This document shows positions 1 through 8,814 of a stretch of 39,227 nt of DNA, piece by piece (within the stretch, counting starts at the first letter, position 1; each line of letters opens with the position of its first letter). A program made the translations under genes and the position numbers. Location: assembly GCA_905221605.1 (NCBI GenBank), contig CAJNDS010002819.1:166001-205227 (forward strand). The letters are read 5' to 3'. The DNA comes from Symbiodinium natans (Eukaryota; Sar; Dinophyceae; Suessiales; Symbiodiniaceae). The notes below the pieces were generated by a model. It had not been told where the DNA came from and made no database searches. It worked only from the letters and a program-made list of their open reading frames with translations.

Positions 1-3000
1 CTGTAACCAGGCCCCGGTAAGCCATGACAATGTACACCCTGGCACGAGCCACGCCGGCGTGGCCAACGTCCTCTGGCGATATGTTCAGCGGGTGCAGGTC
101 ATAGTGCCGGCCATAAAGTTTTTGGACCATGCCCATGTGCAACTCCTGCAGCACCGCGGAAGCGTGTGAGGCGCAAAATAAGGACCGAGTACCCTCTCTG
201 GTTTCACTCTTATTCCACCCTTATTTCACTGGTTTTTCCTTATTCCACCCTTAGTTCATTCTTATTCCACCCTTATTTCATTGTTTGTCCCCTTATTTCA
301 CCCTTATTTCACTATCTTGTGGTCTTATTTCACCCTTATCTCATTCTTTTTCAACCCTTAATTCATTTTTATTCCACCCTTATTTCATTGTTTGTCCCTT
401 ATTTCACCCTTATTTCACTATCTTGTGGTCTTATTCCACCCTTATTTCATTCTTATTCCACCCTTGCTTCACTCTTTGTTTGTGACGCCACCCTTGTTGT
501 GGATTTACAAGAGAAAGGAGAGGGAAAGGGGGAAGGGCAAGGGAGAGGGGAGGGGGGAGGGAGCAGGGACAGAGGGGAGGGTGACGTGGACTATTTTTTT
601 CTGATTCAACGCATCAAAAATCTGGGGCTTTTGCCCCATGTGATCAGTTCAGTGCCTGCGACGGCACAAAATGCAGACTCCGTAGCTGCAATCTGCTGGA
701 CGTCTTTCAGCTGATCCTGCACAGAGCTGCTGTCGCCACCATGGACGCGAACGCCCCAAGAAACGACACGGCCATCACTTCGCATAGCCGCAAAGGCGCT
801 GCTGGTGGCTGAGATGTGATGCACTTGCTTCAGGTGATCTCTCACGTGGCTGCTATCTCCACCGTGAGCTGCAGAGCCCCATGTCACGACAGACCCATCG
901 TGCAGAATAGCAGCAAACGCAAAGTAGGTGTTGGCGATCGAAGTTACGCTCTTCTGGATCTGATCTCGCACACAACTGCTGTCGCCGCCACAAGTGCTGT
1001 CGCCCCATGTAATTACAGATCCATCGCCCAGGATAGCAGCAAATGCACCCTTTGTGGCAGCGATCTGTTGCACGTCATTGAGCTGACCTTGCACGGCATT
1101 GCTATCGCCGCCGTACTGTGCAGGGCCCCAGGTCACTACAGATCCATCAGACAAGAGAGCAGCAAAAGCGCGCTCGGAAGCCTGGACGCTCTGCACCATT
1201 TGCAGTCTGGCTGGATTTCCGGTTTCGCCCCAGGCCACAACTGAACCATCGCCCAGAACTGCCGCAAAAGCCCTTTCGGAGGCCTGGATCTGCTGTACTT
1301 TCTGCAGCTGGCCTTGCACAGCACTACTGTCTCCGCCAGTCCGACGATCGCCCCAGGTCACAACGGACCCATCGCCCAGAATGGCTGCAAACGCCGTGGA
1401 GTTTGCTTGGATTTGCTGCACATTCCTCAGCTGTTTCTGCACTGCGGAGGAGTCACCGCCACTGGTAGGAGCGCCCCACGTCACAACAGACCCGTCGCCC
1501 AGAATGGCAGCGAAAGCCATAGCTGTTGCTTGGATCTGCTGTACATCCTGCAGCTGAGATTGCACAGCACTGCTGTCGCCAGCTTCCTTTTCGCCCCACG
1601 TTACCACAGACCTGTCGCTCAGAACAGCAGCGAAGGCTAGACCGGTAGCTTGGATCTGTAGCACGTCCTGCAGGCGCCCTGGCGCGCTGCTGCCGAAGCC
1701 AGAAACAGCTCTCGTCACAACTGACCCGTCACCCAGAATCGCGGCAAAAGAGTCTCTGTTGCCATGGATTTGGATCCTGGCCACATGCAGCTGCCACGTC
1801 AGCCTGCTGCTGCGCGCGGTGGCTTCCTCAAGCGTTGCTGCTTTATCCAGAACGATGCCGTGGGAGTCCAAAAGCTTGCCACTGCCGACACCCAGGGCCT
1901 GCTCTGCCTTCCTCTTGAAATTTGCCACCGTCTCATTACCCTTGGCAACTAGTGTTTCTGTCCTGCCACTTAGCAAGCACACGTCGATTGCAAGGGGCAC
2001 AGCCATGGCAAGATTCCTCGCCTAGGGCCTAGGCTTTCGTAGGCGTTTAGCAGGCCCCTGTGAGAGGCCTTGCAATGTGAGCCGGCCTGGCTGCCGAGGT
2101 GGCGCGCGCAAGCGTTTGCAAATTATTTGTTCTTACTTGACCCTTATTTATGACCTTATTTCGGCCTTATTTTGCCCTGTGAGCATTTTTCATCTGATTT
2201 ACTTTGCCCTTGTTTATCCTTTTATTCTGCACTTATTTCCTTTGTCCCATCTTGGTTAATTGTTGCCGTGTATTTTTATTTACTGAGCAGTCCTGCACGT
2301 TCTCCAGGATGATGAGCGGCGTGCGCTTCTCGATGTGGATTTTGGCGTGGGATATAAACACTTTAGCAGTTGGTCCTGCGTGGTATTTTTTGGTGCCAAT
2401 TCGGGATTGATCTGTGCATGGAAGCCCAGCTGTTTCCAACTCAGCTTTGGGCGCCAAGAATTCGCACCTCCTGTGGCAGGTGTGGCACCGCTGAGTGCCC
2501 ACAAAATCAGCAGCGCTGGCTGCTTTCAATTGCGCCTCAAAAGTGGCTTCCGGGTGGAAGGTCCCCTCCGGCAGCACCAAAGTCACATCACCGAATAAGC
2601 AAGGCGGAGCATATGCGTCGTCCTTGACATCTTGACACCATTGTTCATGATCGTGTATGAATTGTCTGCACGGGCGACTGATCTCCTGGGTGCCACAGCA
2701 ATTAAAAACGAGCTGCACGATTTAAGGCTGGAGGCTTAAGTGTCTATTTGCTGCGCCAGCAGCCCAAGCAATGCGAGGCCGCAGGCGAATCCCGCAACGA
2801 AGCTGCGCTGAATCGTTCACGGTCTTTTCGATCACTGCCAGTGCCATTTCACTGGTGTAGGCACCAGTGCATGTGCTGGAAGTATTTCGCGTGAAAGCCA
2901 GCATAGACTCCTCACAGTCACACCACAGAAATGCGTAATTGATAAAGGCAATGTGTCAAAATAAGGGAAAATAAGGGTCAGAGTAGGGCAACCTAAGGGC

Positions 3001-3890
3001 CAAGCAAGTGGACAACGCGCAAATTTAAGGCAAAAGTGAATCAGATTAAGGGCAGATTAAGGGCAAAATAAGAGCACCTCCAGGCAAAATGCGGGAAAAT
3101 CAGTGTCAGATTAAGGGCAAAATAAAGGCCAGACAAGGGGCAACGCGCCAAAATAAGAATCGAATAAGAGCAAAGTAAGGGCCAAATAAGGATCGAATAC
3201 AGGCAATGCGCAAAAAAATATGAAAATATGGGTCAGAATGGCAAAATAAGGGCCGAATAAGGGCAGAATAAGGGTCTAAAAGCACTTAGGGCAAATCCGC
3301 CCCCCCCACCCCCCCACCCCCCCCCCACCCCCCCACCCCCTTCAGCCCTCAGCCCAAGCCCGAAGCCTCAAGCCCCCACCGAAGCCCCCCCCAACCCCCA
3401 CCCCCCCACCCCCTTTTCCTCCACGCCCCCCCACCCACCCCCCCCTGCGCGCTGCGCGACTAGCATGTCGGTACCCTTGCCGAGGCGGCCTCGCGTTTGC
3501 GATAAAATTAAGGGCCAAACAATGGAGCAACGCGCTAAGACAAGGCAAACATGAGGTCATATAAGGGGAGATTAAGGGCTCAGATTGGGGCGAATTGAGG
3601 GCCAAATAAGAGGTCCCGCTAGCTCCTGTAGAGTGTCTGCTCCCAGCGTGTCCAGGAGAAGCTTCCAGGTTATCTGAGAAATGTGGCCTGTCTTGACGAG
3701 GGAGCTGTTGTTCTCAAATTCCTGCAAGACACTACGCACTCAGGGCACAGAAAAAAAGCAACTCGGCACATCGGCTTCTATCCTTCAGGCTCTCTGAAGG
3801 CAGGGACGTGCTGCTTGAACGTGTCCAGATCGGAGCATCACTCTCGGTGAGACTCTGCATTTCCATGGCTGATGAGGAGTCTGACTCCAT
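1..3890 (-). CDS. C5-type DNA (cytosine) methyltransferase-like gene, multi-exon, 3' end beyond window
   Basis: Transcribed right to left. Proposed exons are 3890-3783 (ATG, 36 codons starting MESDSSSAMEMQ), 3721-3626 (32 codons), 2910-2293 and 145-1. Splicing at 3783/3721, 3626/2910 and 2293/145 uses AG|GA donors and AG|G acceptors and keeps one frame. Features seen: a motif I-like glycine/acid stretch TCTGAYTSEMA; a motif IV-like segment GLPCTDQS with the Pro-Cys pair; motif VI ENV, which the splice turns into ENVQ-ELHMG; and a motif VIII-like GHAGVARARVYIV in the last exon. Known family role: transfer of a methyl group from S-adenosylmethionine to C5 of cytosine through the motif IV cysteine. 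The residue after PC is Thr instead of the usual Gln. An in-frame TAA at 2722-2724 either breaks the gene or lies in a 90-nt intron (2802-2713) whose ends are not canonical. The third intron, 2147 bp, contains the gene at 606-2006. Activity is unproven. Confidence 0.6.
166..490. repeat. CTTATTTCACC/CTTATTCCACC degenerate repeat block A
   Basis: About 25 irregular copies of a 10-14 bp unit built on CCCTTATTTCA or CTTATTCCACC, with longer higher-order copies; a phrase ending in TTTCACTATCTTGTGGTC occurs twice, about 110 bp apart. The short ORFs through it are repeat artefacts. It lies in the methyltransferase intron, left of the nested RCC1-like gene. A G-rich purine tract (about 510-575) follows. 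Confidence 0.8.
606..2006 (-). CDS. Ubiquitin-like domain plus RCC1-like repeat protein, intronless, nested in an intron
   Basis: A 466-residue uninterrupted ORF with an ATG start (MAVPLAIDVCLLSGRTETL). Residues 1-75 resemble a ubiquitin-like beta-grasp domain. The rest is about ten repeats of roughly 40 residues built on FAAILGDGSVVTWG, the blade signature of RCC1-type beta-propellers; the first repeat has lost the WG and the last is degenerate. RCC1-like propellers are protein-interaction or exchange-factor domains, but which partner this one binds cannot be read. Proteins of this layout are numerous in dinoflagellates and are often auto-annotated as HERC-like E3 ligases; no HECT domain is present here. 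It lies on the same strand inside a methyltransferase intron, between two CTTATTT repeat blocks. It has no introns and carries a spliced-leader-like remnant 72 bp upstream, so it is best explained as a reinserted cDNA copy. The reading frame is intact. Confidence 0.85.
   Translation of the reverse strand: MAVPLAIDVCLLSGRTETLVAKGNETVANFKRKAEQALGVGSGKLLDSHGIVLDKAATLEEATARSSRLTWQLHVARIQIHGNRDSFAAILGDGSVVTRAVSGFGSSAPGRLQDVLQIQATGLAFAAVLSDRSVVTWGEKEAGDSSAVQSQLQDVQQIQATAMAFAAILGDGSVVTWGAPTSGGDSSAVQKQLRNVQQIQANSTAFAAILGDGSVVTWGDRRTGGDSSAVQGQLQKVQQIQASERAFAAVLGDGSVVAWGETGNPARLQMVQSVQASERAFAALLSDGSVVTWGPAQYGGDSNAVQGQLNDVQQIAATKGAFAAILGDGSVITWGDSTCGGDSSCVRDQIQKSVTSIANTYFAFAAILHDGSVVTWGSAAHGGDSSHVRDHLKQVHHISATSSAFAAMRSDGRVVSWGVRVHGGDSSSVQDQLKDVQQIAATESAFCAVAGTELITWGKSPRFLMR
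2078..2092 (-). promoter_or_regulatory. Relict spliced-leader-like sequence upstream of the UBL/RCC1 gene
   Basis: On the minus strand the sequence reads AGCCAggccGGCTCA. The dinoflagellate spliced leader contains AGCCATTTTGGCTCA, so both flanking blocks match with the same four-base spacing while the central T-run is replaced. It lies 72 bp upstream of the start codon. Relict leaders of this kind mark genes re-inserted from trans-spliced mRNA. Confidence 0.45.
2125..2265. repeat. CTTATTT repeat block B
   Basis: Copies of CCTTATTT, CTTATTTATGAC and similar in the same orientation as block A. It sits between the 5' end of the nested RCC1-like gene and the methyltransferase exon, so the nested gene is flanked on both sides by the same family. 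Confidence 0.65.
2940..3620. repeat. AATAAGGGC repeat block C with C-rich core
   Basis: Dense copies of AATAAGGGCC, AATAAGGGTC and GATTAAGGGC, opposite in orientation to blocks A and B. The block is split by a C-rich tract (about 3299-3445). Several long phrases (for example GGGCAACGCGCCAAAATAAG-like and GGGGCGAATTGAGGGC) recur in block G, so C and G are copies of one longer repeat, not independent microsatellites. It fills most of a 715-bp methyltransferase intron. Confidence 0.8.
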
Positions 3891-3990
3891 TGTTACCAGC
3901 CAAGATTTCGAGTGTTAAATCTGTCTTTTAATCTGCGTCATAAACGGCCGCTCCTGGTAAATGGTCCGTGACAGTCCTGTAGCCTCCGGC

Positions 3991-3996
3991 TGAGCC
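3991..3996 (-). promoter_or_regulatory. GGCTCA leader-like motif upstream of the methyltransferase-like gene
   Basis: Minus-strand reading is CGCGGCTCAGCC, 101 bp before the proposed ATG at 3890. It shares GGCTCA with the 3' part of the dinoflagellate spliced leader. Alone it is weak; its value is that all five minus-strand genes have the motif. Confidence 0.3.
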
Positions 3997-4034
3997 GCGC
4001 TCGGAAACACGAAAAGGAGTTCACCGTGTGCTGC

Positions 4035-4320
4035 CACTTCTTGTTTGACTCTTATGATACACTTATTCAACCCTTATGTAGTTTACTCTTGTTGGACCCT
4101 TATTGTTTTGGGCTATTTGACGCTTATTTGACACATTTTTTCTTATTTGATGCTTATTTGACCCTTACTTTACTCGTTTTATCCTTATTTTATGCTTTGA
4201 CCCTCATGTCGCATTTTTTCCTTGTTTGACCCTTATCTCACCCCTACTTGACGCTTGTTTTTTTCTTATTCGACCCTACTAATTTCATATTTTTTATTAT
4301 ATGTCATTCCCTCCACCTAC
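4035..4320. repeat. CTTATTTGACC repeat block D
   Basis: Copies of CTTATTTGACGCTTATTTGACCC and variants, in CTTATTT orientation. It lies between the methyltransferase 5' end and the next minus-strand gene. A C-rich tract follows at about 4525-4610; nothing gene-like is seen in 4321-4620. Confidence 0.75.
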
Positions 4321-4966
4321 CCTTAGATCCCTTGTTTCTTTATTTCCGATATGTACTGACATGGACAGCATGGGTGGCTCATGGCTGACAAAGGCAGAAA
4401 CAGCGTGTCGGCTTGTTTTCCTTCTTCGAAATCGGCGACAGCGACTCTCGCGGGCGCCTGCCATGAATTTTTTCCAGAAAGCCGCAAAATCCCACCGCCC
4501 CACCATGACGCAACCCTAGCACCTCATACCCTCCCCCAAACTTCCCCCTTCTCTTCAAACCCCCCCTCCCCAAAACTAACCCCCAACCCCCCCCCCCCGC
4601 CCAACCCCTGCTACGGGTGAAGTCAGGGCAAACTAAGGGCATCTAATTTGGCAAAGGCTGAAACTCTGCCAGTGCACCTTGGCATCGACCCGGAATTCGA
4701 AGCTGGAGCTATAGCTTCAATGCCTAGGAGGAGTCGGCGCAGGTGCGCACGGTTGAGGCTGACATGTGCAGTGAGCAATCGCTCTTGGCACCGCGCACGG
4801 TGTATTTGTTGCTCTCGGAGGTCATGCTGTTGGTTTCCTGCGCGTGCAAAGGGTGGCGTGTCGGGTTGGGGGGTCTGGGACGAACACAAGTTAGCAGCGT
4901 GCAATGCTTTTTCACTCGCGAAACTGTTCTCGTCTGTTCTCAGTTCTGAGTTCTCAGTCCCAATCG

Positions 4967-5665
4967 TCAAGTCGATGCTCCACTGCCACTGGTTGGCGCA
5001 TATGGCGGCACTGGTGGGTATGACCGCTGCTTCGGGGACGGTCTCGGTGTTGGCCGGACCAGTCTCGGTGTTGGCCCGGCCACTGGTGGCTGCGGGGGTC
5101 CCCAAGGCGGTGGGCCAATGTTGGGGTGTGCAATGAGTCTTGGCGGCGCGCCTGGTCCGAAAGCTGCTGGCCTCAGCGGCGTGGGTGGCGCGGGGCCTCC
5201 CGGTCCACCTGCAGCGGGCATGGGAGGTGGCACACAGCCAGGTGGCCTGGTTACTGCTGCGCGCCACATCCCCTCATGTGTTGGCAAGGGCGGAGCAAAT
5301 GGCAGAAAGGCACCCAACGGTTGGTTGAATGGTGTGGGCGCCGGTGGCCCCGGAAACGGGGGCCCTGCTGGTACAACCGCAGGCGCAGCCGGCCCTGGTG
5401 GAGCCCCGCCAACCGGGGCTGCTGGTGCCGTGGGAAGCTCGTCACCGGAGCTGCTCGATTCGCTTGCCGGGGGACGATGACAAGACCTCGACTGCCAGCA
5501 CGTGATCTGCACGGTCTGATTGGCCTTCTTGCGGGTGCCAGGCCGTTTGAGGCATCGTCGTGCAGCAGCCGGCCGTTTTACTGTCTGAGTGGCCTTCTTC
5601 TTCTTCTGATTCTTGCGGGCGTCAGGCTGTTTGAGGCATCGCTGTGCAGCAGCCGGCCGTTTCAT
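4967..5665 (-). CDS. Lysine-rich N-terminus with duplicated nucleoplasmin-like NLS plus long proline-rich region
   Basis: 232-residue ORF with an ATG start. The first ~50 residues contain a duplicated basic unit, MKRPAAAQRCLKQPDARKNQ with a KKKK tail, then KRPAAARRCLKRPGTRKK. This closely resembles the bipartite nuclear localisation signal of nucleoplasmin (KRPAAT...KKKK), so nuclear targeting is a reasonable inference. After a Ser-rich linker (SESSSSGDE) the rest is Pro/Gly/Ala-rich (PPGPAAPAVV, PPFPGPPAP), probably disordered. No catalytic domain is recognised. The 3' end is uncertain: minus-strand coding-like sequence continues to 4724 in another frame after a possible AG|GAAACC acceptor (near 4847), ending VRTCADSS. 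The true protein may therefore be spliced and longer. A leader-like motif lies 51 bp upstream. Confidence 0.5.
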   Translation of the reverse strand: MKRPAAAQRCLKQPDARKNQKKKKATQTVKRPAAARRCLKRPGTRKKANQTVQITCWQSRSCHRPPASESSSSGDELPTAPAAPVGGAPPGPAAPAVVPAGPPFPGPPAPTPFNQPLGAFLPFAPPLPTHEGMWRAAVTRPPGCVPPPMPAAGGPGGPAPPTPLRPAAFGPGAPPRLIAHPNIGPPPWGPPQPPVAGPTPRLVRPTPRPSPKQRSYPPVPPYAPTSGSGAST

Positions 5666-5715
5666 GGTCAGTGGCCCTTGGCATAGTCAGCTAGAGAACA
5701 GTCAGCCCTTGATAA

Positions 5716-5722
5716 TTGAGCC
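5716..5722 (-). promoter_or_regulatory. GGCTCAA leader-like motif upstream of the NLS/proline-rich gene
   Basis: Minus-strand reading is CTTCGGCTCAATT, 51 bp before the ATG at 5665. It matches TTTTGGCTCAAG at most positions. It is interpreted as a possible relict spliced leader; short and therefore uncertain. Confidence 0.35.
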
Positions 5723-5889
5723 GAAGCAGCGTGACACGTCTGAGTCATCGTAATCTGCTTTGGCTGATGTGATGCAACACGCTGATGAGCCCCGCTTATT
5801 ATAATTATGGCAGGAGAAGCGAGCGTGTCCTCGGTTGTCCTCGGTGGCAGAGTAGCTTGAACAGCCTGGGCGGGTCGTGTGGGTTGGTT

Positions 5890-6013
5890 TTTTTTTTTTT
5901 CGAACTTGGGCTGCACCCCCCCCCCCCCCCCCCCAACCACCCCCCCCCCAACCACCCCCCCAAAACCCCCCCCCCCCTGCCCCCCCCCCCTTCCTGCCAC
6001 CCCCCCCCTCCCC
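5890..6013. repeat. Poly-C/CCCA tract
   Basis: A nearly pure C tract broken by AACCA and TG, next to a T11 run (5888-5900). It produces spurious glycine- or proline-rich ORFs in several frames. Similar but shorter C-runs sit at 6147-6177 and 6297-6339. Confidence 0.8.
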
Positions 6014-6070
6014 CAGCAAAACAGCACACAAATGACAAAATTAGGACAAAAATAAGTGGGCCGGGGGAGA

Positions 6071-6481
6071 GGGGTGTCAAGCTGTCTGCACCTCAGTTTG
6101 CCACTATTTGACCCTTATTTTGCCCTTATTTTCTCCTTATTTGACCCCCCCCTCCCCTTCCTGCGACCCCCCCCAGCAACTGGCAAATTAGGGACCAAAT
6201 CGGCAACACAGCACACAAATGACAAAATAAGGACCAAAATAAGTGTCAAATTAAGGGCAAAATAAGGGTCTGGCAAACTGAGGTGCAGACAGCTCGACCC
6301 CCCCCCCCCCCCTCCCCTTCCTGCGACCCCCCCCCAGCAACTGGCAAATTAGGGACCAAAATCGGCAACACAGCACACAAATGACAAAATAAGGACAAAA
6401 ATAAGTGTCAAATAAGGAGAAAATAAGGGCAAAATAAGGGTCAAATAGTGGCAAACTGAGGTGCAGACAGCTTAACACCCC
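6071..6481. repeat. 411-bp element bounded by 75-bp near-perfect inverted repeats
   Basis: Bases 6071-6145 and 6407-6481 are reverse complements over 75 positions with one mismatch, beginning GGGGTGTCAAGC. Each arm contains a unique part (GTCTGCACCTCAGTTTGCCA) as well as the CTTATTT family, so this is not just low-complexity symmetry. Inside are two direct copies of a unit containing AGCAACTGGCAAATTAGGGA and AACACAGCACACAAATGACA (about 6150-6300 and 6311-6476). A partial third copy lies outside the left arm at 6014-6056. No target-site duplication or transposase ORF is seen. It could be a foldback/MITE-like element or an inverted duplication. Confidence 0.75.
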
Positions 6482-6572
6482 TTAATGACGCCTCCGACTG
6501 GGGTCACTGCCAGCTCATGATGAACTGCTGGTTCAAAACCCGAGTCTCCTCCCGCCACAAGAACTGAATTCT

Positions 6573-6704
6573 TCAGCTGTCCCTCCTTATGTTAGATAGG
6601 TTCATTCTTGCGTGTGTCTTTTCCTTTGGAAATTTTAAGCAGTTTCGAAGCCCCACGCCCATGTCCTCTTCCAGGATCTGCTTCAGATTCCAGGGTGCCG
6701 ACAT
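6573..6704 (-). CDS. Short unknown ORF or exon
   Basis: 43 codons from an ATG (MSAPWNLKQILEEDMGVGLR) to a stop. The composition looks coding rather than repetitive. It lies between the 7075-8721 gene and the proline-rich gene on the same strand. It may be an exon of a gene whose other parts were not recognised, or a remnant. Upstream at 6740-6790 are two imperfect direct copies of GTGCTAGAAAGCTT. Function unknown. Confidence 0.3.
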   Translation of the reverse strand: MSAPWNLKQILEEDMGVGLRNCLKFPKEKTHARMNLSNIRRDS

Positions 6705-6839
6705 GGCTGGCCCCACAGCATCATCAATTAAATGGAGAAACAAGCTATCTAGCACAAAAAATAAGCTTTCTAGCACCACTATTCATGATTGGAGCACATG
6801 AGCCATCACAGTGCCAGCAATACATTCCGCAAATCAAAA

Positions 6840-7070
6840 CCGATTGATCACTGGAACGAGCAGGAAAGGGGGGGGGGGGGCAGGAGGTTCGCTGGTGCTG
6901 CCTTCTGAGTGTCGGCTGAGCTCCCCGCCATTGGAGGGGCAAAGGCCCCGCGCCCGATTTCGGGAGCCCAAATGAAAAGCAGCTCCTGTCGGGGGGTGCG
7001 GTGGGGTGCGTGGGGGTGGGGGGGGGGGGGGGTTGGCTGCGATAGCGGCTTATCGCGGAAATTGCGAGCG
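6840..7070. other. G-rich intergenic stretch
   Basis: Contains two G-runs (about 6869-6880 and 7019-7032) and a GCCCCGCG-rich segment. A minus-strand open frame (6745-6942) has no clear coding character. Downstream side of the 7075-8721 gene. Confidence 0.4.
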
Positions 7071-7074
7071 TCTA

Positions 7075-8721
7075 CTAAAATAGTCGAGATTCTGTAGGTT
7101 TCTTGGCCACACTGCTGGCGTCCAGAAATAAGTGAAAGACTTTGCAGTCTGCCAGCTTCGCTCGAGCGTTGTAGTAGTACACCAGCTTAGTTGCTTTCGG
7201 CGTGTTCATCTCTATTTTTTATTATAAAATCTTATTAACGTCCCCACAGACTTTGCCATCTCCAGACAGGCATCCATGGCATTGTGAGCAGCTCCCCAGT
7301 GCGTCATGTCTTTCGCAGCGTCGCGGCCAAGAACGGCTTCGAAGGCTTTGGCCAAGAACCGGTCCTGTGCGACTATAGGGAAACAATGGGAAACACACGT
7401 TGCGGCTAGTTTTTGTGTCGCAGGGCTGCTCGTGCTGTAATTATTATCCCCGGTCCTTGCCAGTGAACAGGCGTTCACCGATCGCTCTCTTTTGCATGAT
7501 GGACAGCCCAGTAAACTTCTTCTTGTTGCTCGACCGCACTGGCGTCGAAGTCGTGTTCGCCAGGGCCGATACATTTTCGTCGAGCAAGCTTGCAATCTGG
7601 CACATGAGGCACAGCACGTTCGGCAGCAGAACGCTTTTGAGGACGATGTCATGGCTCGGGTCCAGCGAAAAACATATAAGCTCATCCAGCGTGGCCAGGG
7701 CCAACGCATTCACCAGCCATGGTTTTTTGCCATTCGCCATATCAGATGCCCATGCCTCATTAATGTATGCGTCCATGAACTCCGGCGACCAAAGCAAACT
7801 GACATCCAGTCTCATATCAACGCCCACCCTGACTTGTGTCCAGTGCTGGTCGTCGTTTCCGCTTCCTTGGAACTGAAAGGCAAAGGCGCAGGCGCCGATA
7901 CATGACAGCATGCGAGCCAGCAGGTTACGGAGGGCCTTGCACGCGTAGGTCCGCTCCACCAGGTTTCTGCCATAATCCCAGATAGAATAGACAAAATAAG
8001 AAATGAAAAGCGCTGTGGTCATCGTTCTTTCTGCCAAAAATTGTTTCTGGCCGTCGCCAGAACCTATACCAAATCGCGGCTGCAGGTGATTGATTGCCAC
8101 GCCGGGCCACATTGCCCGGTGAGCATCTTCTACCTGGCACAGATCGGGGAGGACAGGGGCTGTTTGGGGAGCATCGGTCAACAGATCCGGTGGCTTCTGG
8201 CTTCTTTTTTCCGGGAGGTTGGGTTAGCCTGCTGTCATGAGGCTGTCTCTGCACAAAGAACTGCTCCAGTGGTCCGTGGGTGGAGCAGCAGAAGCAAAAA
8301 CCAAGCAGCAGAGCCAAGCGTTTATACAACCACACAACGGGTTTTAATTTAATTACTCTTGGGGCCTACCTACATCAGCCTGTCTCTGGCGCGCATTAAA
8401 AATTTGGCGACCCGACTAGAACAGCTATTTGTCCAATACCTCACTCTCCTCCAGGGAGGTAGCCCCCTGCAGCCTGCGAAGCTTTTTGCTTGGGGGGTTT
8501 GGCGTCTCTGGAAGGAAGTCTTGTGAATCATCTGGTTCTGCAGGGCGTCGGCGGCTGGGCGGCGTGTTCAACTCCACATGCGGCTTCGAGGTTGCTGCTG
8601 ACTCTCGGGTAACGCCGCATCCAGTGTTGAGCTCCGTGTCTTTCCCGGCATTGGTGTTGGATCTCGTGGCATCAGCTTCCGAAGGCTCTGTGAAATCTTT
8701 CATGTCAACTCGGGTGGCCAT
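7075..8721 (-). CDS. Unknown protein, 3-4 exon gene
   Basis: Proposed exons are 8721-8440 (ATG, MATRVDMKDFTEPSEADA), 8133-7456, 7364-7260 and 7209-7075. Exons 1 to 3 join in one frame: the first intron is AG|GTA to AG|GTA, the second (7455-7365, 91 nt) is AG|GA to AG|GA, so both boundaries carry short duplications. The N-terminal part is hydrophilic with a basic NPPSKKLRR patch that could act as an NLS. The middle part is alpha-helical and hydrophobic in places (TALFISYFVYSIWDYGRNL, MLSCIGACAFAFQFQ), without a clear membrane protein pattern. The last exon (MNTPKATKLVYYYNARAKLA) is coding-like, but its junction (CLE|MNTP, a 50-nt AT-AG intron flanked by GAGATG) is not canonical. Without that splice the protein stops at 7212. 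No family recognised. Confidence 0.55.
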
Positions 8722-8775
8722 GAATGCAAAGGAAGCTCACTGCAGCTATGGGACTATTGGTCATATGGTTCCTAG

Positions 8776-8788
8776 CTGAGCAAAAATG
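8776..8788 (-). promoter_or_regulatory. Leader-like motif and possible trans-splice acceptor upstream of the 7075-8721 gene
   Basis: Minus-strand reading is CATTTTTGCTCAG, preceded by a pyrimidine-rich stretch (CTCGCCCTCTCTTT). It matches CATTTTGGCTCAAG with one substitution and one deleted base. It lies 55 bp upstream of the ATG at 8721. It could be a relict spliced leader, or a polypyrimidine-AG acceptor for trans-splicing; both readings fit a dinoflagellate mRNA 5' end. Confidence 0.45.
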
Positions 8789-8814
8789 AAAGAGAGGGCG
8801 AGCACTCCGGCCAA

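Noticed and set aside
166-714. 182-codon plus-strand ORF
   Set aside because: It runs through the CTTATTT repeat and the purine tract; the residues (HPYFTLISL repeated) are repeat-derived.
816-1640. Plus-strand ORFs of 108-152 codons
   Set aside because: Antisense shadows of the RCC1-like repeats on the minus strand.
4623-5267. Minus-strand 214-codon ORF
   Set aside because: Mostly overlaps the NLS/proline-rich frame and has no ATG context; only its last part might be a spliced 3' exon, which I could not support.
5118-5686. Plus-strand Gly-rich and Arg/Trp-rich ORFs
   Set aside because: Antisense of the proline-rich ORF.
5668-6111. Gly- or Pro-rich ORFs on both strands
   Set aside because: Created by the poly-C tract.
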